Notes under the pieces: generated by a model
The model's input: only the letters and a program-made list of their open reading frames with translations
The model's database searches: none
Told to the model about the DNA's origin: nothing
Shown here: positions 50,981 through 59,886 of the stretch, piece by piece
How positions within the stretch are numbered: the stretch's first letter is position 1
Layout of the letters: every line of letters begins with the position of its first letter
Program-made: the position numbers and the translations under genes
Source: an uncultured Clostridia bacterium
Lineage (GTDB): Bacteria; Bacillota; Clostridia; Oscillospirales; Acutalibacteraceae
Direction: 5' to 3'
Length of the DNA stretch: 64,000 nt
Assembly (NCBI GenBank): GCA_946183365.1
Contig: CAMHAH010000011.1
Coordinates: 43,794 to 107,793 of the forward strand

Positions 50981-52525
50981 ATGACAACAAACTCGATCAT
51001 AATCCTTGTTGCTTTTGTTGTTTATATGGGCGTGATGATACTCATCGGCGCTCTCAACTCTAAACAGAGCAACAACGAAGATTACTTCCTCGGCGGCAGA
51101 GGCCTTGGTTCATGGACCGCGGCTCTCTCGGCGCAGGCTTCCGACATGAGCGGATGGCTGCTGATGGGACTGCCCGGCGCTATCTATGTAGCCGGTACGG
51201 GCGAGGTATGGATAGCCATCGGTCTTTTGATCGGTACCATTCTCAACTGGTTCCTGGTCGCCCGCAGACTTCGCAAATACACCATAGTCGCCAACAACTC
51301 GCTGACCATACCCAGCTTCTTTGAGAACCGCTTCCACGATAAAAAGGGCGTGCTCAAGGTGGTATCCTCTCTTATCGTCATCGTGTTCTTCGCGGTATAC
51401 ACAGCCTCAGCCTTCGCCTCGGGCGCAAAGCTCTTCGCTAACGTATTCGGCACGGGCGCGGACGACAAAACAGCCTATATGATCGGTCTGATCATCGCGG
51501 CGGTAGTTATACTGGTATACACCCTCTTGGGCGGCTTCAAGGCTGTTTGCTACACCGACTTCATCCAGGGTCTGCTTATGCTGGTAGCTATCCTCGCTGT
51601 TCCGATCATCGCTTATATCGGTATCAACGGCGACCTCAACGGAGCTCTCGCAGCTAAAGGCGTCAGCGATCCTCAGGGCTTTACGAGCCTGATGAAGGAC
51701 GGCGAAGGCAACCCGATCAGCTTTGTATCCATCATCTCCAACCTCGGCTGGGCTCTGGGCTACTTCGGTATGCCTCATATCCTTGTGCGCTTCATGGCTA
51801 TCAAGAGCGACAAAGAGGTCAAGAAGAGCCGTATCATCGCTATCGTATGGGTAATCCTCTCACTGGGCGCGGCTTCGTTCCTCGGTCTTGTAGCGAGAGG
51901 CTTCCTCAATGAGGACCTTGTCGCGAGCGGAAAATCCGAGGTCGTATTCATCAAGACCATCCAGCAGATATTCAGCGGCAACGTCATCCTCGTATTCATC
52001 GGCGGCGTATTCCTCTGCGGTATCCTCGCGGCTATCATGTCTACAGCCGACAGCCAGCTTCTGGTAACAGCCTCAGCCGTATCAGAGGATATGTATAAGG
52101 GCGTTATCAAGAAGGACGCGAGTGAGAAGAGCGCGCTGAACGTAGGCAGGATCGCTGTTATAGTAGTAGCCATCATCGCTTTCGTCATAGCTCTCGACCC
52201 CAACTCATCCGTAATGGGTCTGGTATCCGACGCGTGGGCAGGCTTCGGCGCGGCGTTCGGCCCGATCATCCTTCTCTCACTGTTCTGGAAGCGCTTCAAC
52301 CTCTCCGGCGCTGTAGCGGGTATGGTAACAGGCTTTGCGACCGTCATCCTCTGGGACTACATTCCTTTCGGCGGTCAGACGCTCTACGCGACCACAGGTC
52401 TGTACTCTCTGGTACTGGGCTTCGCCCTCGCGCTGATAGTAGCCGTTATCGTAACTTTGGTCACCAAGGCTCCGTCAAAGGAGATCACCGACGAGTTCGA
52501 GAAGGTAAACACCGTAGAGATTTGA
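50981..52525 (+). CDS. putP: Sodium/proline symporter
   Basis: The 514-residue membrane protein has about thirteen helices. It has the solute:sodium symporter signature FLGGRGLGSWTAALSAQASD and MSGWLLMGLPGAIYVAG near the start. GFKAVCYTDFIQGLLML (near 185) and GILAAIMSTADSQLLVTASA (near 345) complete the PutP-like motif set. It likely imports proline with Na+; related solutes such as pantothenate or short fatty acids cannot be ruled out. CTGGAGGG precedes the ATG. The gene is single and followed by a terminator. Confidence 0.9.
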   Translation: MTTNSIIILVAFVVYMGVMILIGALNSKQSNNEDYFLGGRGLGSWTAALSAQASDMSGWLLMGLPGAIYVAGTGEVWIAIGLLIGTILNWFLVARRLRKYTIVANNSLTIPSFFENRFHDKKGVLKVVSSLIVIVFFAVYTASAFASGAKLFANVFGTGADDKTAYMIGLIIAAVVILVYTLLGGFKAVCYTDFIQGLLMLVAILAVPIIAYIGINGDLNGALAAKGVSDPQGFTSLMKDGEGNPISFVSIISNLGWALGYFGMPHILVRFMAIKSDKEVKKSRIIAIVWVILSLGAASFLGLVARGFLNEDLVASGKSEVVFIKTIQQIFSGNVILVFIGGVFLCGILAAIMSTADSQLLVTASAVSEDMYKGVIKKDASEKSALNVGRIAVIVVAIIAFVIALDPNSSVMGLVSDAWAGFGAAFGPIILLSLFWKRFNLSGAVAGMVTGFATVILWDYIPFGGQTLYATTGLYSLVLGFALALIVAVIVTLVTKAPSKEITDEFEKVNTVEI

Positions 52526-52568
52526 TATCTTATAGAGATATAATAAACTGTATAATCTTTAATACGCT

Positions 52569-52600
52569 TTCCGCTCCTGAGAAATCGGGGGCGGATTTTT
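52569..52600 (+). terminator. Terminator after the symporter gene
   Basis: TCCGCTCC and GGGGGCGGA form a hairpin around TGAGAAATC, followed by TTTTT. Confidence 0.8.
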
Positions 52601-53160
52601 CTGATAATTTGCAGTGTTATTTGGTGGTTGATAGAGCGTTGATGTGTGTTCAAGTCTTCCCCTCGGGAGGAAGGCTTGAAGTCGCTTCGCGAACATTCCT
52701 GCGGAACACGGGAGGAGCAGCAGTGGCGCTTAGCCAATCGCTTCGCTCTTGGAGCGCTGTTGCATGGGTGCTGTTAGCCAAATCAAAGATTTGGACAGCA
52801 CCTCAAGCCCCTCCCCTACTCATTTACCACCTTACGTCCCTACAAATAGGGTGCGGGTGTCCCGCCCACAACTCCTAACTCCTCACTCCTAACTCCTAAC
52901 TTTCTCGGGAGGAGCAAGCCCCTCCCCTACTCATTTACCGATTTACATACTACAAATCAGGTGAGGATGAAGTCCTCCCACAATTTTCCATTTTTAACTT
53001 TCCTTTTTCAATTCATTATTCGCTATTCTCTATTTCAGCACACTATTCCGCGAACGAGCAATGCTCGTCCCTACAAATCAGCCACCAACTACCAACCGCC
53101 AACTAATTTCTAAAATCAAATTAACAATTACACCGATTTTACCGATTGTTACAGGATTGA
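52601..53160. repeat. Composite intergenic repeat region
   Basis: No gene is seen. The region holds a 164-bp block at 52710-52873 that is nearly identical to 59285-59448, a GGGAGGAGCAAGCCCCTCCC unit, CTCCTAACTCC units, and AT-rich sequence. GTGCTGTTAGCCAAATC and GATTTGGACAGCAC form a stem inside the block. Confidence 0.75.
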
Positions 53161-53167
53161 AACAAAG

Positions 53168-53217
53168 CACAATATCTTGTGGTCGCCTATCCCCAGCTCA
53201 CAATAAATTGTTATAAT
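53168..53217 (+). promoter_or_regulatory. Paired NrdR boxes with extended -10 promoter upstream of nrdD
   Basis: CACAATATCTTGTG (53168-53181) and CACAATAAATTGTT (53199-53212) are centred exactly 31 bp apart, as NrdR boxes usually are. TGTTATAAT (53209-53217) is an extended -10 overlapping the second box. Confidence 0.8.
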
Positions 53218-53292
53218 TCTTTTAAGAATATCATTTTACAAAAACATATCAAATTCAACAAATAAAAAATTTTTTATAGTATAAATTAACAA

Positions 53293-53321
53293 TTGATTTT
53301 GGTCGGTCAATCTGTTATATT
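53293..53321 (+). promoter_or_regulatory. Second candidate promoter of nrdD
   Basis: TTGATT (53293-53298) and TATATT (53316-53321), 17 bases apart and about 100 bases before the gene, outside the NrdR boxes. Confidence 0.55.
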
Positions 53322-53424
53322 ATGACAGGATTTCGCCCGAGGCACAAGATGTGGTATCGGGCAGACTTTTTGTAACAAAACGGTTACAGCAGAACCAAAA
53401 TCAAGAGATAACGGAGGAATTGAC

Positions 53425-55779
53425 ATGATCACAAAGATCGTAAAGCGCGACGGACGCGCGGTCGAGTTTGACATCGACAAAATCACACAGGCGATTTACA
53501 AGGCTGCTCACGCTATCGGCGGCAACGACTATGACAGCGCCCAAAAACTCGCGGCTAAGGTACTCGAATACCTTGAGGCTGAGGATAACGACACCCCCAA
53601 CGTAGAGCACGTTCAGGATACCGTTGAGAAGATACTCATCGAGAACGGTCACGCGAGGACCGCTAAGGAGTTCATCCTCTACCGCGCGGAGCGCACAAGA
53701 GTTCGCGAGATGAACACCAAGCTGATGAAGATATATGAGGACCTCACATTCAAATCAGCCAAGGATAACGACGTTAAGCGTGAGAACGCTAATATAGACG
53801 GCGATACCGCCATGGGCACCATGCTCAAATACGGTTCTGAGGGCGCTAAGGAATTCTACCAGATGTATGTCCTCGACCCCAAATTCTCAAAGGCTCACCG
53901 CGAGGGCGATATCCATATCCACGATCTTGACTTCCTCACCCTTACCACTACCTGCTGTCAGATCGACCTCTTAAAGCTCTTTAAGAACGGCTTCTCTACC
54001 GGTCACGGCTTCATCAGAGAACCCAACGATATCTCTACCTACGCGGCGTTAGCTTGTATCGCCATCCAGTCCAACCAGAACGACCAGCACGGCGGCCAGT
54101 CTGTACCGAACTTCGACTACAGCATGGCTCCCGGCGTTATCAAAACATATAATAAGCGTTACCGCGCGAACCTCGAGCGCGGCGCCGAGCTGCTCGCGGA
54201 CGACGAGAACGCCAAAGAGAACATCGAGGCTATCTGCGCCGCCGCTGAGGCTTCTACAGGCGAGATCGCCAAGATCGAAGCCTCACCCGAGTACGACAAG
54301 AAGGAGCTGCAGCTCCTTACTGACAGCTACGGCGACAAGATCGGCGGCAAGCTGCAGCGCTTCGCTAAGAAGCACGCTCTCGAAGAGACCGACCGCGCTA
54401 CCTTCCAGGCTATGGAGGCTGTAGTCCATAACCTCAACACCATGCACAGCCGCGCCGGCGCTCAGGTACCGTTCTCATCCATCAACTACGGTACAGACAC
54501 CACCCCCGAGGGCAGAATGGTCATCAAGAACATCCTGCTCGCTACCGAGAAAGGTCTCGGAAACGGCGAGACCCCCATCTTCCCCGTTCACATATTCAAG
54601 GTCAAAGAGGGCATCAACTACAATCCCGAGGATCCCAACTACGATTTGTTCAAGCTCAGCTTCCGCGTATCGGCTAAGCGTCTGTTCCCCAACTACGCCT
54701 TCATCGACGCTCCCTACAACCTCTCTTACTACAAGCCCGGTCACCCCGAGACCGAGATCGCGTATATGGGCTGCCGTACCAGAGTTATAGGCAACAGACA
54801 TGATCCGAGCCGCGAGATAACCTACGGCAGAGGCAACCTGAGCTTTACATCCATCAACCTCCCGCGTCTTGCTATCCTCTCAAACAAGAACATCGACTTC
54901 TTCTTTGAGCAGCTCGACCGTATGCTCGATCTGTGTATCGACCAGCTTCTCGAGCGCTTTGAGATACAGTGCCAGAAGCGCGTGCGCAACTATCCGTTCC
55001 TGATGGGTCAGGGCGTATGGATAGACTCCGAAAAGCTCTCTATCGATGACGAGGTCAGAGAGGTACTCAAGCACGGCACATTATCCGTAGGCTTCATCGG
55101 TCTTGCCGAGACGCTTGTAGCCCTTATAGGAAAGCACCACGGAGAGAGCGAAGAGGCTCAGAGGCTGGGTCTCGAGATAGTCAGCTTCATGAGAAAGAAG
55201 CTCGATAAAAAGAGCGAAGAAACTCACCTTAACTTCACCTGCCTCGCTACCCCCGCCGAGGGTCTGTCGGGACGCTTCGTCCGCATCGACAAAGAGCGCT
55301 TCGGCGTTATCAAGGGCGTAACAGACAGAGAGTACTATACAAACTCATTCCATGTACCCGTATACTTCCCGATCAACGCCTTTGACAAGATCAAGATCGA
55401 GGCTCCCTACCACGCGCTGACCAACGCCGGTCATATCTCATATGTTGAGCTCGACGGCGACCCGAGCGAGAACCTCGAGGCGTTCGAGCAGGTAGTACGC
55501 TGCATGAAGGAAGAGGGCATCGGCTACGGATCTATCAACCATCCAGTCGACCGCGACCCCGTATGCGGCTACACAGGCATCATCGGCGACTACTGCCCCA
55601 AGTGCGGACGTAAGATTGAGAAGAACGGACAGCAGGTAGAGCGCATCCGCCGTATCACAGGCTACCTCGTAGGCACACTCGACCGCTTCAACAACGCCAA
55701 AAAGGCTGAGGTCAGGGACAGAGTTAAGCACAGTACCGATATGGCTGACAGCTGCGGCTGTGAGTTAGAGGCTATCTGA
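53425..55779 (+). CDS. nrdD: Anaerobic ribonucleoside-triphosphate reductase
   Basis: This 784-residue class III reductase makes deoxynucleotides without oxygen. The N-terminal ATP cone (about 1-90) reads MITKIVKRDGRAVEFDIDKI with RTAKEFILYRAERT. The barrel domain has DLDFLTLTTTCCQIDLLKLF and EKGLGNGETPIFPV. The zinc ribbon is CGYTGIIGDYCPKCG (near 710-725), and the radical glycine is Gly746 in RRITGYLVGT. A Cys-rich tail ends in SCGCELEAI. ACGGAGGAATTGAC sets the ATG. NrdR boxes lie in the promoter region. It is cotranscribed with nrdG 62 bases downstream, with a hairpin in the gap. Confidence 0.97.
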   Translation: MITKIVKRDGRAVEFDIDKITQAIYKAAHAIGGNDYDSAQKLAAKVLEYLEAEDNDTPNVEHVQDTVEKILIENGHARTAKEFILYRAERTRVREMNTKLMKIYEDLTFKSAKDNDVKRENANIDGDTAMGTMLKYGSEGAKEFYQMYVLDPKFSKAHREGDIHIHDLDFLTLTTTCCQIDLLKLFKNGFSTGHGFIREPNDISTYAALACIAIQSNQNDQHGGQSVPNFDYSMAPGVIKTYNKRYRANLERGAELLADDENAKENIEAICAAAEASTGEIAKIEASPEYDKKELQLLTDSYGDKIGGKLQRFAKKHALEETDRATFQAMEAVVHNLNTMHSRAGAQVPFSSINYGTDTTPEGRMVIKNILLATEKGLGNGETPIFPVHIFKVKEGINYNPEDPNYDLFKLSFRVSAKRLFPNYAFIDAPYNLSYYKPGHPETEIAYMGCRTRVIGNRHDPSREITYGRGNLSFTSINLPRLAILSNKNIDFFFEQLDRMLDLCIDQLLERFEIQCQKRVRNYPFLMGQGVWIDSEKLSIDDEVREVLKHGTLSVGFIGLAETLVALIGKHHGESEEAQRLGLEIVSFMRKKLDKKSEETHLNFTCLATPAEGLSGRFVRIDKERFGVIKGVTDREYYTNSFHVPVYFPINAFDKIKIEAPYHALTNAGHISYVELDGDPSENLEAFEQVVRCMKEEGIGYGSINHPVDRDPVCGYTGIIGDYCPKCGRKIEKNGQQVERIRRITGYLVGTLDRFNNAKKAEVRDRVKHSTDMADSCGCELEAI

Positions 55780-55792
55780 AAACAATATCTTG

Positions 55793-55817
55793 CAGGGGCG
55801 GCAGCTGACCGCCCCTG
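55793..55817 (+). terminator. Hairpin between nrdD and nrdG
   Basis: CAGGGGCGG and CCGCCCCTG form a 9-bp stem without a T-run. It may protect or attenuate the message rather than end it. Confidence 0.45.
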
Positions 55818-55841
55818 TGTTACACCAAGGAGAAATAGATT

Positions 55842-56363
55842 ATGTCTGACAAGAAAACTCCGCTTCGGCTCGCGGGAGTAATCCGCGAGAGCATCGTCGA
55901 CGGACCGGGCATACGCATGACAGTGTTCGTTCAGGGCTGTCCTCACCACTGCAAGGGCTGTCACAATCAGCATACCTGGGATTTTGAGGGCGGCTACATG
56001 AGCTCTGTGGAGAGAGTGCTTGAGGAAGCCGCCAAGGATAAGCTGCTCAGGGGCGTCACCCTCTCGGGCGGCGAACCGTTCACTCAGGCTAAGGCTCTGA
56101 CCGTGCTCGCCAAAGGCGCGAGAGCTATGGGGCTGAACGTGTTCTGCTACACCGGCTATACCTTTGAACAGCTTTATGAGCAGTTCGATAAACATCCTGA
56201 GTTCAGAGAGCTGCTGGAGCAATGCGACTGGCTGGTGGACGGCAGGTTCATTGAGGAAGAAATGAGCCTTATGCTGCATTTCAGAGGCAGCCGAAACCAA
56301 AGGATACTGGACGTACCGAAGTCCCTTGAACAGGGCAGGGCGGTACTGTCGGATATAAACTGA
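55842..56363 (+). CDS. nrdG: Anaerobic ribonucleotide reductase activating protein
   Basis: This 173-residue radical SAM enzyme loads the glycyl radical of NrdD. The cluster motif CPHHCKGCHN (near 32-41) gives CxxxCxxC for the 4Fe-4S cluster. VTLSGGEPFTQAKALTVLAK is the SAM-binding GGE motif, and the chain ends in RNQRILDVPKSLEQG, typical of NrdG. AAGGAG precedes the ATG. It probably also acts on the orphan radical domain encoded at 25184-25477, since the radical site sequence there is the same; that is inference. A terminator follows. Confidence 0.95.
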   Translation: MSDKKTPLRLAGVIRESIVDGPGIRMTVFVQGCPHHCKGCHNQHTWDFEGGYMSSVERVLEEAAKDKLLRGVTLSGGEPFTQAKALTVLAKGARAMGLNVFCYTGYTFEQLYEQFDKHPEFRELLEQCDWLVDGRFIEEEMSLMLHFRGSRNQRILDVPKSLEQGRAVLSDIN

Positions 56364-56368
56364 GCGAA

Positions 56369-56398
56369 AGCGTCGGACACCCGGCGCTTTTTGTTTTG
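56369..56398 (+). terminator. Terminator after nrdG
   Basis: AGCGTCGG and CCGGCGCT pair around ACAC, followed by TTTTGTTTT. Confidence 0.82.
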
Positions 56399-56522
56399 CA
56401 GCTGTTAATCTGCGGATAGTTAATAGTGTTGAAAAAGGCTTATACTAACTACTAACTACCAACTACCGACTATTCAGCGAAATACACAACTATCGGGCTT
56501 AACTTTTGCCATATTTGTCATG

Positions 56523-56551
56523 TTGTAAAAAGGCGCGGTTTGTGTTATTAT
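56523..56551 (+). promoter_or_regulatory. Promoter of the hydrogenase-associated regulatory operon
   Basis: TTGTAA (56523-56528) and TATTAT (56546-56551) are 17 bases apart, about 50 bases before the first gene. Confidence 0.75.
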
Positions 56552-56603
56552 GATAGTAACTGTAATATAATATACAGAAAGATACGCGAAAGGATGTATC
56601 CGT

Positions 56604-56951
56604 ATGATCGTAAAGGACATTATTGACATTTTAGAGGGCGAGGTCATCTGTGAGGGCGACCTCAACACCGAGATCAAGACCGCCTGCGGCTCAGATATGA
56701 TGAGCGACGTGCTGGCGTTCGTAAAGGATCAGAGCGTTCTGCTGACGGGTCTCGTCAATCCGCAGGTAGTAAGGACAGCCGAGATGATGGATATGGCTTG
56801 TATCGTATTCGTCCGCGGCAAGATGCCCGATCAGGGTATCATCGACCTTGCCGAGAGCCGCGACATCACCCTTATCAAAACTCGTTACAGAATGTTTACC
56901 GCGTGCGGCAAGCTGTACGCCAACGGTTTATCCGGAGGTACCGCGGTATGA
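56604..56951 (+). CDS. DRTGG-like domain protein, hydrogenase cluster
   Basis: The 115-residue protein (MIVKDIIDILEGEVICEGDL, CIVFVRGKMPDQGIIDLAES, ending in TRYRMFTACGKLYANG) fits the DRTGG/HPr-kinase-N-like fold. A second copy of this type is encoded at 59558-59884. These small domains often sit with serine/phosphoprotein-linked regulators; their ligand is unknown. It opens an operon with an RsbW-like ATPase, whose start overlaps its stop (ATGA), and an [FeFe]-hydrogenase-like protein. Confidence 0.72.
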   Translation: MIVKDIIDILEGEVICEGDLNTEIKTACGSDMMSDVLAFVKDQSVLLTGLVNPQVVRTAEMMDMACIVFVRGKMPDQGIIDLAESRDITLIKTRYRMFTACGKLYANGLSGGTAV

Positions 56952-57373
56952 GCAACATACATTTACACTACGACGTATCCGGCGAGGACTTCACCCGCGC
57001 GGGCGAGGCTTCGGGCTCGGTCAAAAAGCGCCTGAAGGCTCTCGGCTACAACACCGACGCTATCCGCAGGGTAGCCATAGCCATGTACGAGGCTGAGATC
57101 AATATGGTGATCCACGCCGACGGCGGCTTTGTCGACGTTGATATCTACCCCGACCATGTAGAGGTCCTGCTCTCTGACCACGGCCCCGGTATACCCGATG
57201 TTGAAAAGGCTATGCAGGAGGGTTTCTCGACCGCTCCCGATAACGTTCGCAACTTAGGCTTCGGCGCGGGCATGGGTCTGCCGAATATCAAGAAATATAC
57301 AGATGATATGCGGATCGAGACAGAGATCGGCAAAGGCACCGACTTGTACCTGACCGTAAGGGTCAAAGAATAA
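56948..57373 (+). CDS. RsbW-like anti-sigma/serine kinase-type ATPase (HATPase_c)
   Basis: The 141-residue GHKL ATPase has the N box in YEAEINMVIHADGG, the G1 box DHGPGIPD and the G2 region FGAGMGLPNIKKYTDDM with GKGTDLYLTVRV. This is the layout of RsbW/SpoIIAB-type kinases or anti-sigma factors, but no sigma factor or STAS partner lies beside it. An upstream in-frame start exists inside the previous gene; ATG 56948, overlapping its stop, is chosen. It may control the hydrogenase system through protein partner switching. Confidence 0.8.
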   Translation: MSNIHLHYDVSGEDFTRAGEASGSVKKRLKALGYNTDAIRRVAIAMYEAEINMVIHADGGFVDVDIYPDHVEVLLSDHGPGIPDVEKAMQEGFSTAPDNVRNLGFGAGMGLPNIKKYTDDMRIETEIGKGTDLYLTVRVKE

Positions 57374-57374
57374 T

Positions 57375-57485
57375 AAGTTAGGAAATAGGAGTTTACGGCG
57401 GGTTCTGTCCCCACCCGATATATATAGATCAAAAACGCGCAGCGTTTCCCATAACTCCTCACTCCTAACTCCTAACTCCTCACTT
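57375..57485. repeat. Palindromic intergenic repeat, second copy
   Basis: It has the same plan as 50632-50749: TTAGGAAATAGGAG arm, ACGGCGGGTTCTGTCCCCAC, AACGCGCAGCGTTTCCCATA, then CTCCTCACTCCTAACTCC. It separates the RsbW-like gene from the hydrogenase-like gene. Confidence 0.65.
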
Positions 57486-57520
57486 ACATATCTCCACTCC
57501 TGTTTTAAAAAGGAAAAGAC

Positions 57521-58795
57521 ATGAACAATAATTACTTCCACTCTGTCGAGCTGGACGCGGAGCTTTGCTGCGGCTGTACTAATTGCCTCAAGCGCTGTCC
57601 CACCGAGGCTATCCGTATCCGCGACGGCAAGGCGCACATTCTCTCTGAGAGGTGTATAGACTGCGGCGAGTGCATACGCATATGCCCTCACCACGCTAAG
57701 CGTGCGCGTTCAAACCAGCTCGAAGAAATCGAAAAATTTGAAATAAAGGTAGCTATCCCCGCTCCCGCGCTGTTCGGTCAGTTCAACAACCTGAACGATA
57801 TCGACATAGTGCTGACGGGGCTGAGAGCTCTGGGCTTCGACTATATCTACGAGGTCAGCAGAGCCGCCGAGCTCGTATCAGAGGCGACACGCCGGCTGAT
57901 ACGCGAGAGCAAGCTCACCAGACCGATAATCAGCTCAGCCTGCCCCGCTGTGGTAAGGCTTATAAAAATACGCTTTCCCGAGCTTTGCGGCAACGTTATG
58001 CCCCTTTTGGCGCCTATGGAGGTCGCAGCGAGGATGGCTCGCCGCGAGGTCAGGAAGATGACCGGCATCGAGGACGAGAAGATCGGCGTGTTCTTCATCA
58101 CTCCCTGTCCCGCTAAGGTCACCGAGATAAACGCTCCCAACGCCATAGAGAAGAGCGCCGTATCGGGCGCTATCGCGATCTCTCACCTCTACCCCGCCCT
58201 GACCTCAAAGATGGATAAGCTCAAGGTCATCGAGCCCATCGCGAAGTCGGGTCTGATCGGCGTCGGCTGGGCGACCTCGGGCGGAGAGGCGGCAGCTATG
58301 CTGGGCGAGAAATATCTTGCCGCCGACGGTATCGAGAACGTCATCCGCGTACTCGAGGAGCTCGAGGACGAGCACATCCGAGATATTGACTTCATTGAGC
58401 TCAACGCCTGCTCGGGCGGCTGTGTAGGCGGCGTTTTAGCCGTTGAGAACCCCTATGTCGCTCAGGCGCGTATACAGAACCTGCGCAAATATATGCCGGT
58501 ATCCTTAAATCACCTTGACGAGAAGGATATGGACCGTATGTTGTGGGAGAACGAGCTGACCTTCAACGCCGAGAGCTTCCGTCTGTCAGAGGATATCTTT
58601 GAGGCTATGGATATGATGGAGAAGATGGAGGATATCTGCAAGCAGCTGCCGGGGCTCGACTGCGGCTCCTGCGGCGCTCCGACCTGCCGCGCCTTAGCTG
58701 AGGATATAGTCAAGGGCAACGCCAAAGAGACCGATTGCATACACAAGCTGAAAGCGAAGATACAGTCGGTATACGATCAGCTGGGCACACTATGA
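57521..58795 (+). CDS. [FeFe]-hydrogenase-like protein of sensory type
   Basis: The 424-residue protein starts with two 4Fe-4S motifs (CCGCTNCLKRC, CIDCGECIRIC). A hydrogenase large-subunit core follows, with the four H-cluster cysteines at about 141 (SSACPAVV), 196 (TPCPAKVTE), 297 and 301 (ELNACSGGCVGG). In active enzymes the first motif is TSCCP; here the proton-relay Cys is Ala140. The C-terminus has a 4Fe-4S motif (CGSCGAPTC, then C406) instead of PAS. Such forms are proposed as H2 or redox sensors rather than bulk catalysts. AAAAAGGAAAAGAC precedes the ATG. The stop overlaps the next gene. Confidence 0.82.
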   Translation: MNNNYFHSVELDAELCCGCTNCLKRCPTEAIRIRDGKAHILSERCIDCGECIRICPHHAKRARSNQLEEIEKFEIKVAIPAPALFGQFNNLNDIDIVLTGLRALGFDYIYEVSRAAELVSEATRRLIRESKLTRPIISSACPAVVRLIKIRFPELCGNVMPLLAPMEVAARMARREVRKMTGIEDEKIGVFFITPCPAKVTEINAPNAIEKSAVSGAIAISHLYPALTSKMDKLKVIEPIAKSGLIGVGWATSGGEAAAMLGEKYLAADGIENVIRVLEELEDEHIRDIDFIELNACSGGCVGGVLAVENPYVAQARIQNLRKYMPVSLNHLDEKDMDRMLWENELTFNAESFRLSEDIFEAMDMMEKMEDICKQLPGLDCGSCGAPTCRALAEDIVKGNAKETDCIHKLKAKIQSVYDQLGTL

Positions 58796-59154
58796 GCGAC
58801 GTTATACTGACCGATAAAGAGAGAGAATACCTTGAATGCGAGGTGCCGATGCTCAGCACCGGCAACGCTGTAGCGAGGGTCACGGCGGGAGCTTTCGCCT
58901 CGCTGCTCCAGGCCGCCTTTATGCCCGGCAACAGCAAGGCTGACCAGGGCCTGATGAAAACCATCCGCGAGATAAGGTATACCAAGTATAAAAAAGCCGT
59001 ACTGAGAAAAAAGGACGGTACTCTCACCGATAAAGACAAAAAGACGCTCGAGAAGCTGAATAATAAGGAATTCATCCTCGATACAGACACCTTCGACGCC
59101 GACGAATACACAAAGAAGGTGTATGAGGAGTATATGAGAAACCACGATAGGTAG
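58792..59154 (+). CDS. Small lysine-rich protein of unknown function, hydrogenase cluster
   Basis: Not recognised. The 120-residue protein (MSDVILTDKEREYLECEVPM) has a hydrophobic middle (AGAFASLLQAAFMPG) and a highly charged second half (KKAVLRKKDGTLTDKDKKTL). Its ATG overlaps the stop of the hydrogenase-like gene (ATGA), so it is translated with it and may bind or partner with that protein. No cysteine cluster is present. Confidence 0.65.
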   Translation: MSDVILTDKEREYLECEVPMLSTGNAVARVTAGAFASLLQAAFMPGNSKADQGLMKTIREIRYTKYKKAVLRKKDGTLTDKDKKTLEKLNNKEFILDTDTFDADEYTKKVYEEYMRNHDR

Positions 59155-59557
59155 TTGGCAGTTAATAGTTTTTTGACCGCAATTCCTAATTCCACTCATT
59201 TACCACCTCACGTCTTTATAAATCAGGTGCGGACAGCGTCCGCCCACAACTCCTCACTCCTAACTCCTAACTCCTAACTTTCTCGGGAGGAGCAGCAGTG
59301 GCGCTTAGCCAATCGCTTCGCTCTTGGAGCGCTGTTGCATGGGTGCTGTTAGCCAAATCATAGATTTGGACAGCACCTCAAGCCCCTCCCCTACTCATTT
59401 ACCACCTTACGTCCCTACAAATAGGGTGCGGGTGTCCCGCCCACAACTTCTCACTCCTCACTCCTAACTCCTAACTTTCTAAATCAGGTGCGGACAGCGT
59501 CCGCCCACAATTCCTAATTCCTAATTCCTAATTCCTCATTAAAATACGGAGGTTATT
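59155..59557. repeat. Composite intergenic repeat region in the hydrogenase cluster
   Basis: No gene is seen. It holds CTCCTAACTCC and ATTCCTAATTCC units, two AGGTGCGGACAGCGTCCGCC hairpins and a 164-bp block at 59285-59448 that differs from 52710-52873 by a single base. It splits an operon-like row of genes. Confidence 0.78.
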
Positions 59558-59884
59558 ATGACCGTAAAAGAAATCATCGAAAAGCTTGATCTTAAGATCC
59601 TCGTTGAGGACGATCTTGACCGTGAGGTCAACGACTGCTATATAGGCGACCTGCTGAGCTGGGTCATGGGCAGAGCTCCCGCGGACAGCGCGTGGCTGAC
59701 AGTCATGGGCAACATAAACAGCATAGCAGTCGCGACCTTAGCCGACGTGAGCTGTATCATCCTCGTTGAGAACGCGGCTCTCGACGATAACGCGCGCCAG
59801 AAGGCTGAGATGCACGGTGTGAACATCCTGACCACCGAAGAGAACAGCTATTCTCTCGCGGTAAAGCTGAGCAAGCTGATCTGA
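59558..59884 (+). CDS. Second DRTGG-like domain protein
   Basis: The 108-residue protein (MTVKEIIEKLDLKILVEDDL, DRE and VSCIILVENAALDDNARQKA, ending in EENSYSLAVKLSKLI) is related in layout to the 56604-56951 protein. The common parts are the KEII/KDII start and a central CIxxVxxxxxxD stretch. Ligand and partner are unknown. ACGGAGGTTATT is the ribosome site. It lies two bases before the PHP gene, so these are coupled. Confidence 0.75.
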   Translation: MTVKEIIEKLDLKILVEDDLDREVNDCYIGDLLSWVMGRAPADSAWLTVMGNINSIAVATLADVSCIILVENAALDDNARQKAEMHGVNILTTEENSYSLAVKLSKLI

Positions 59885-59886
59885 TC

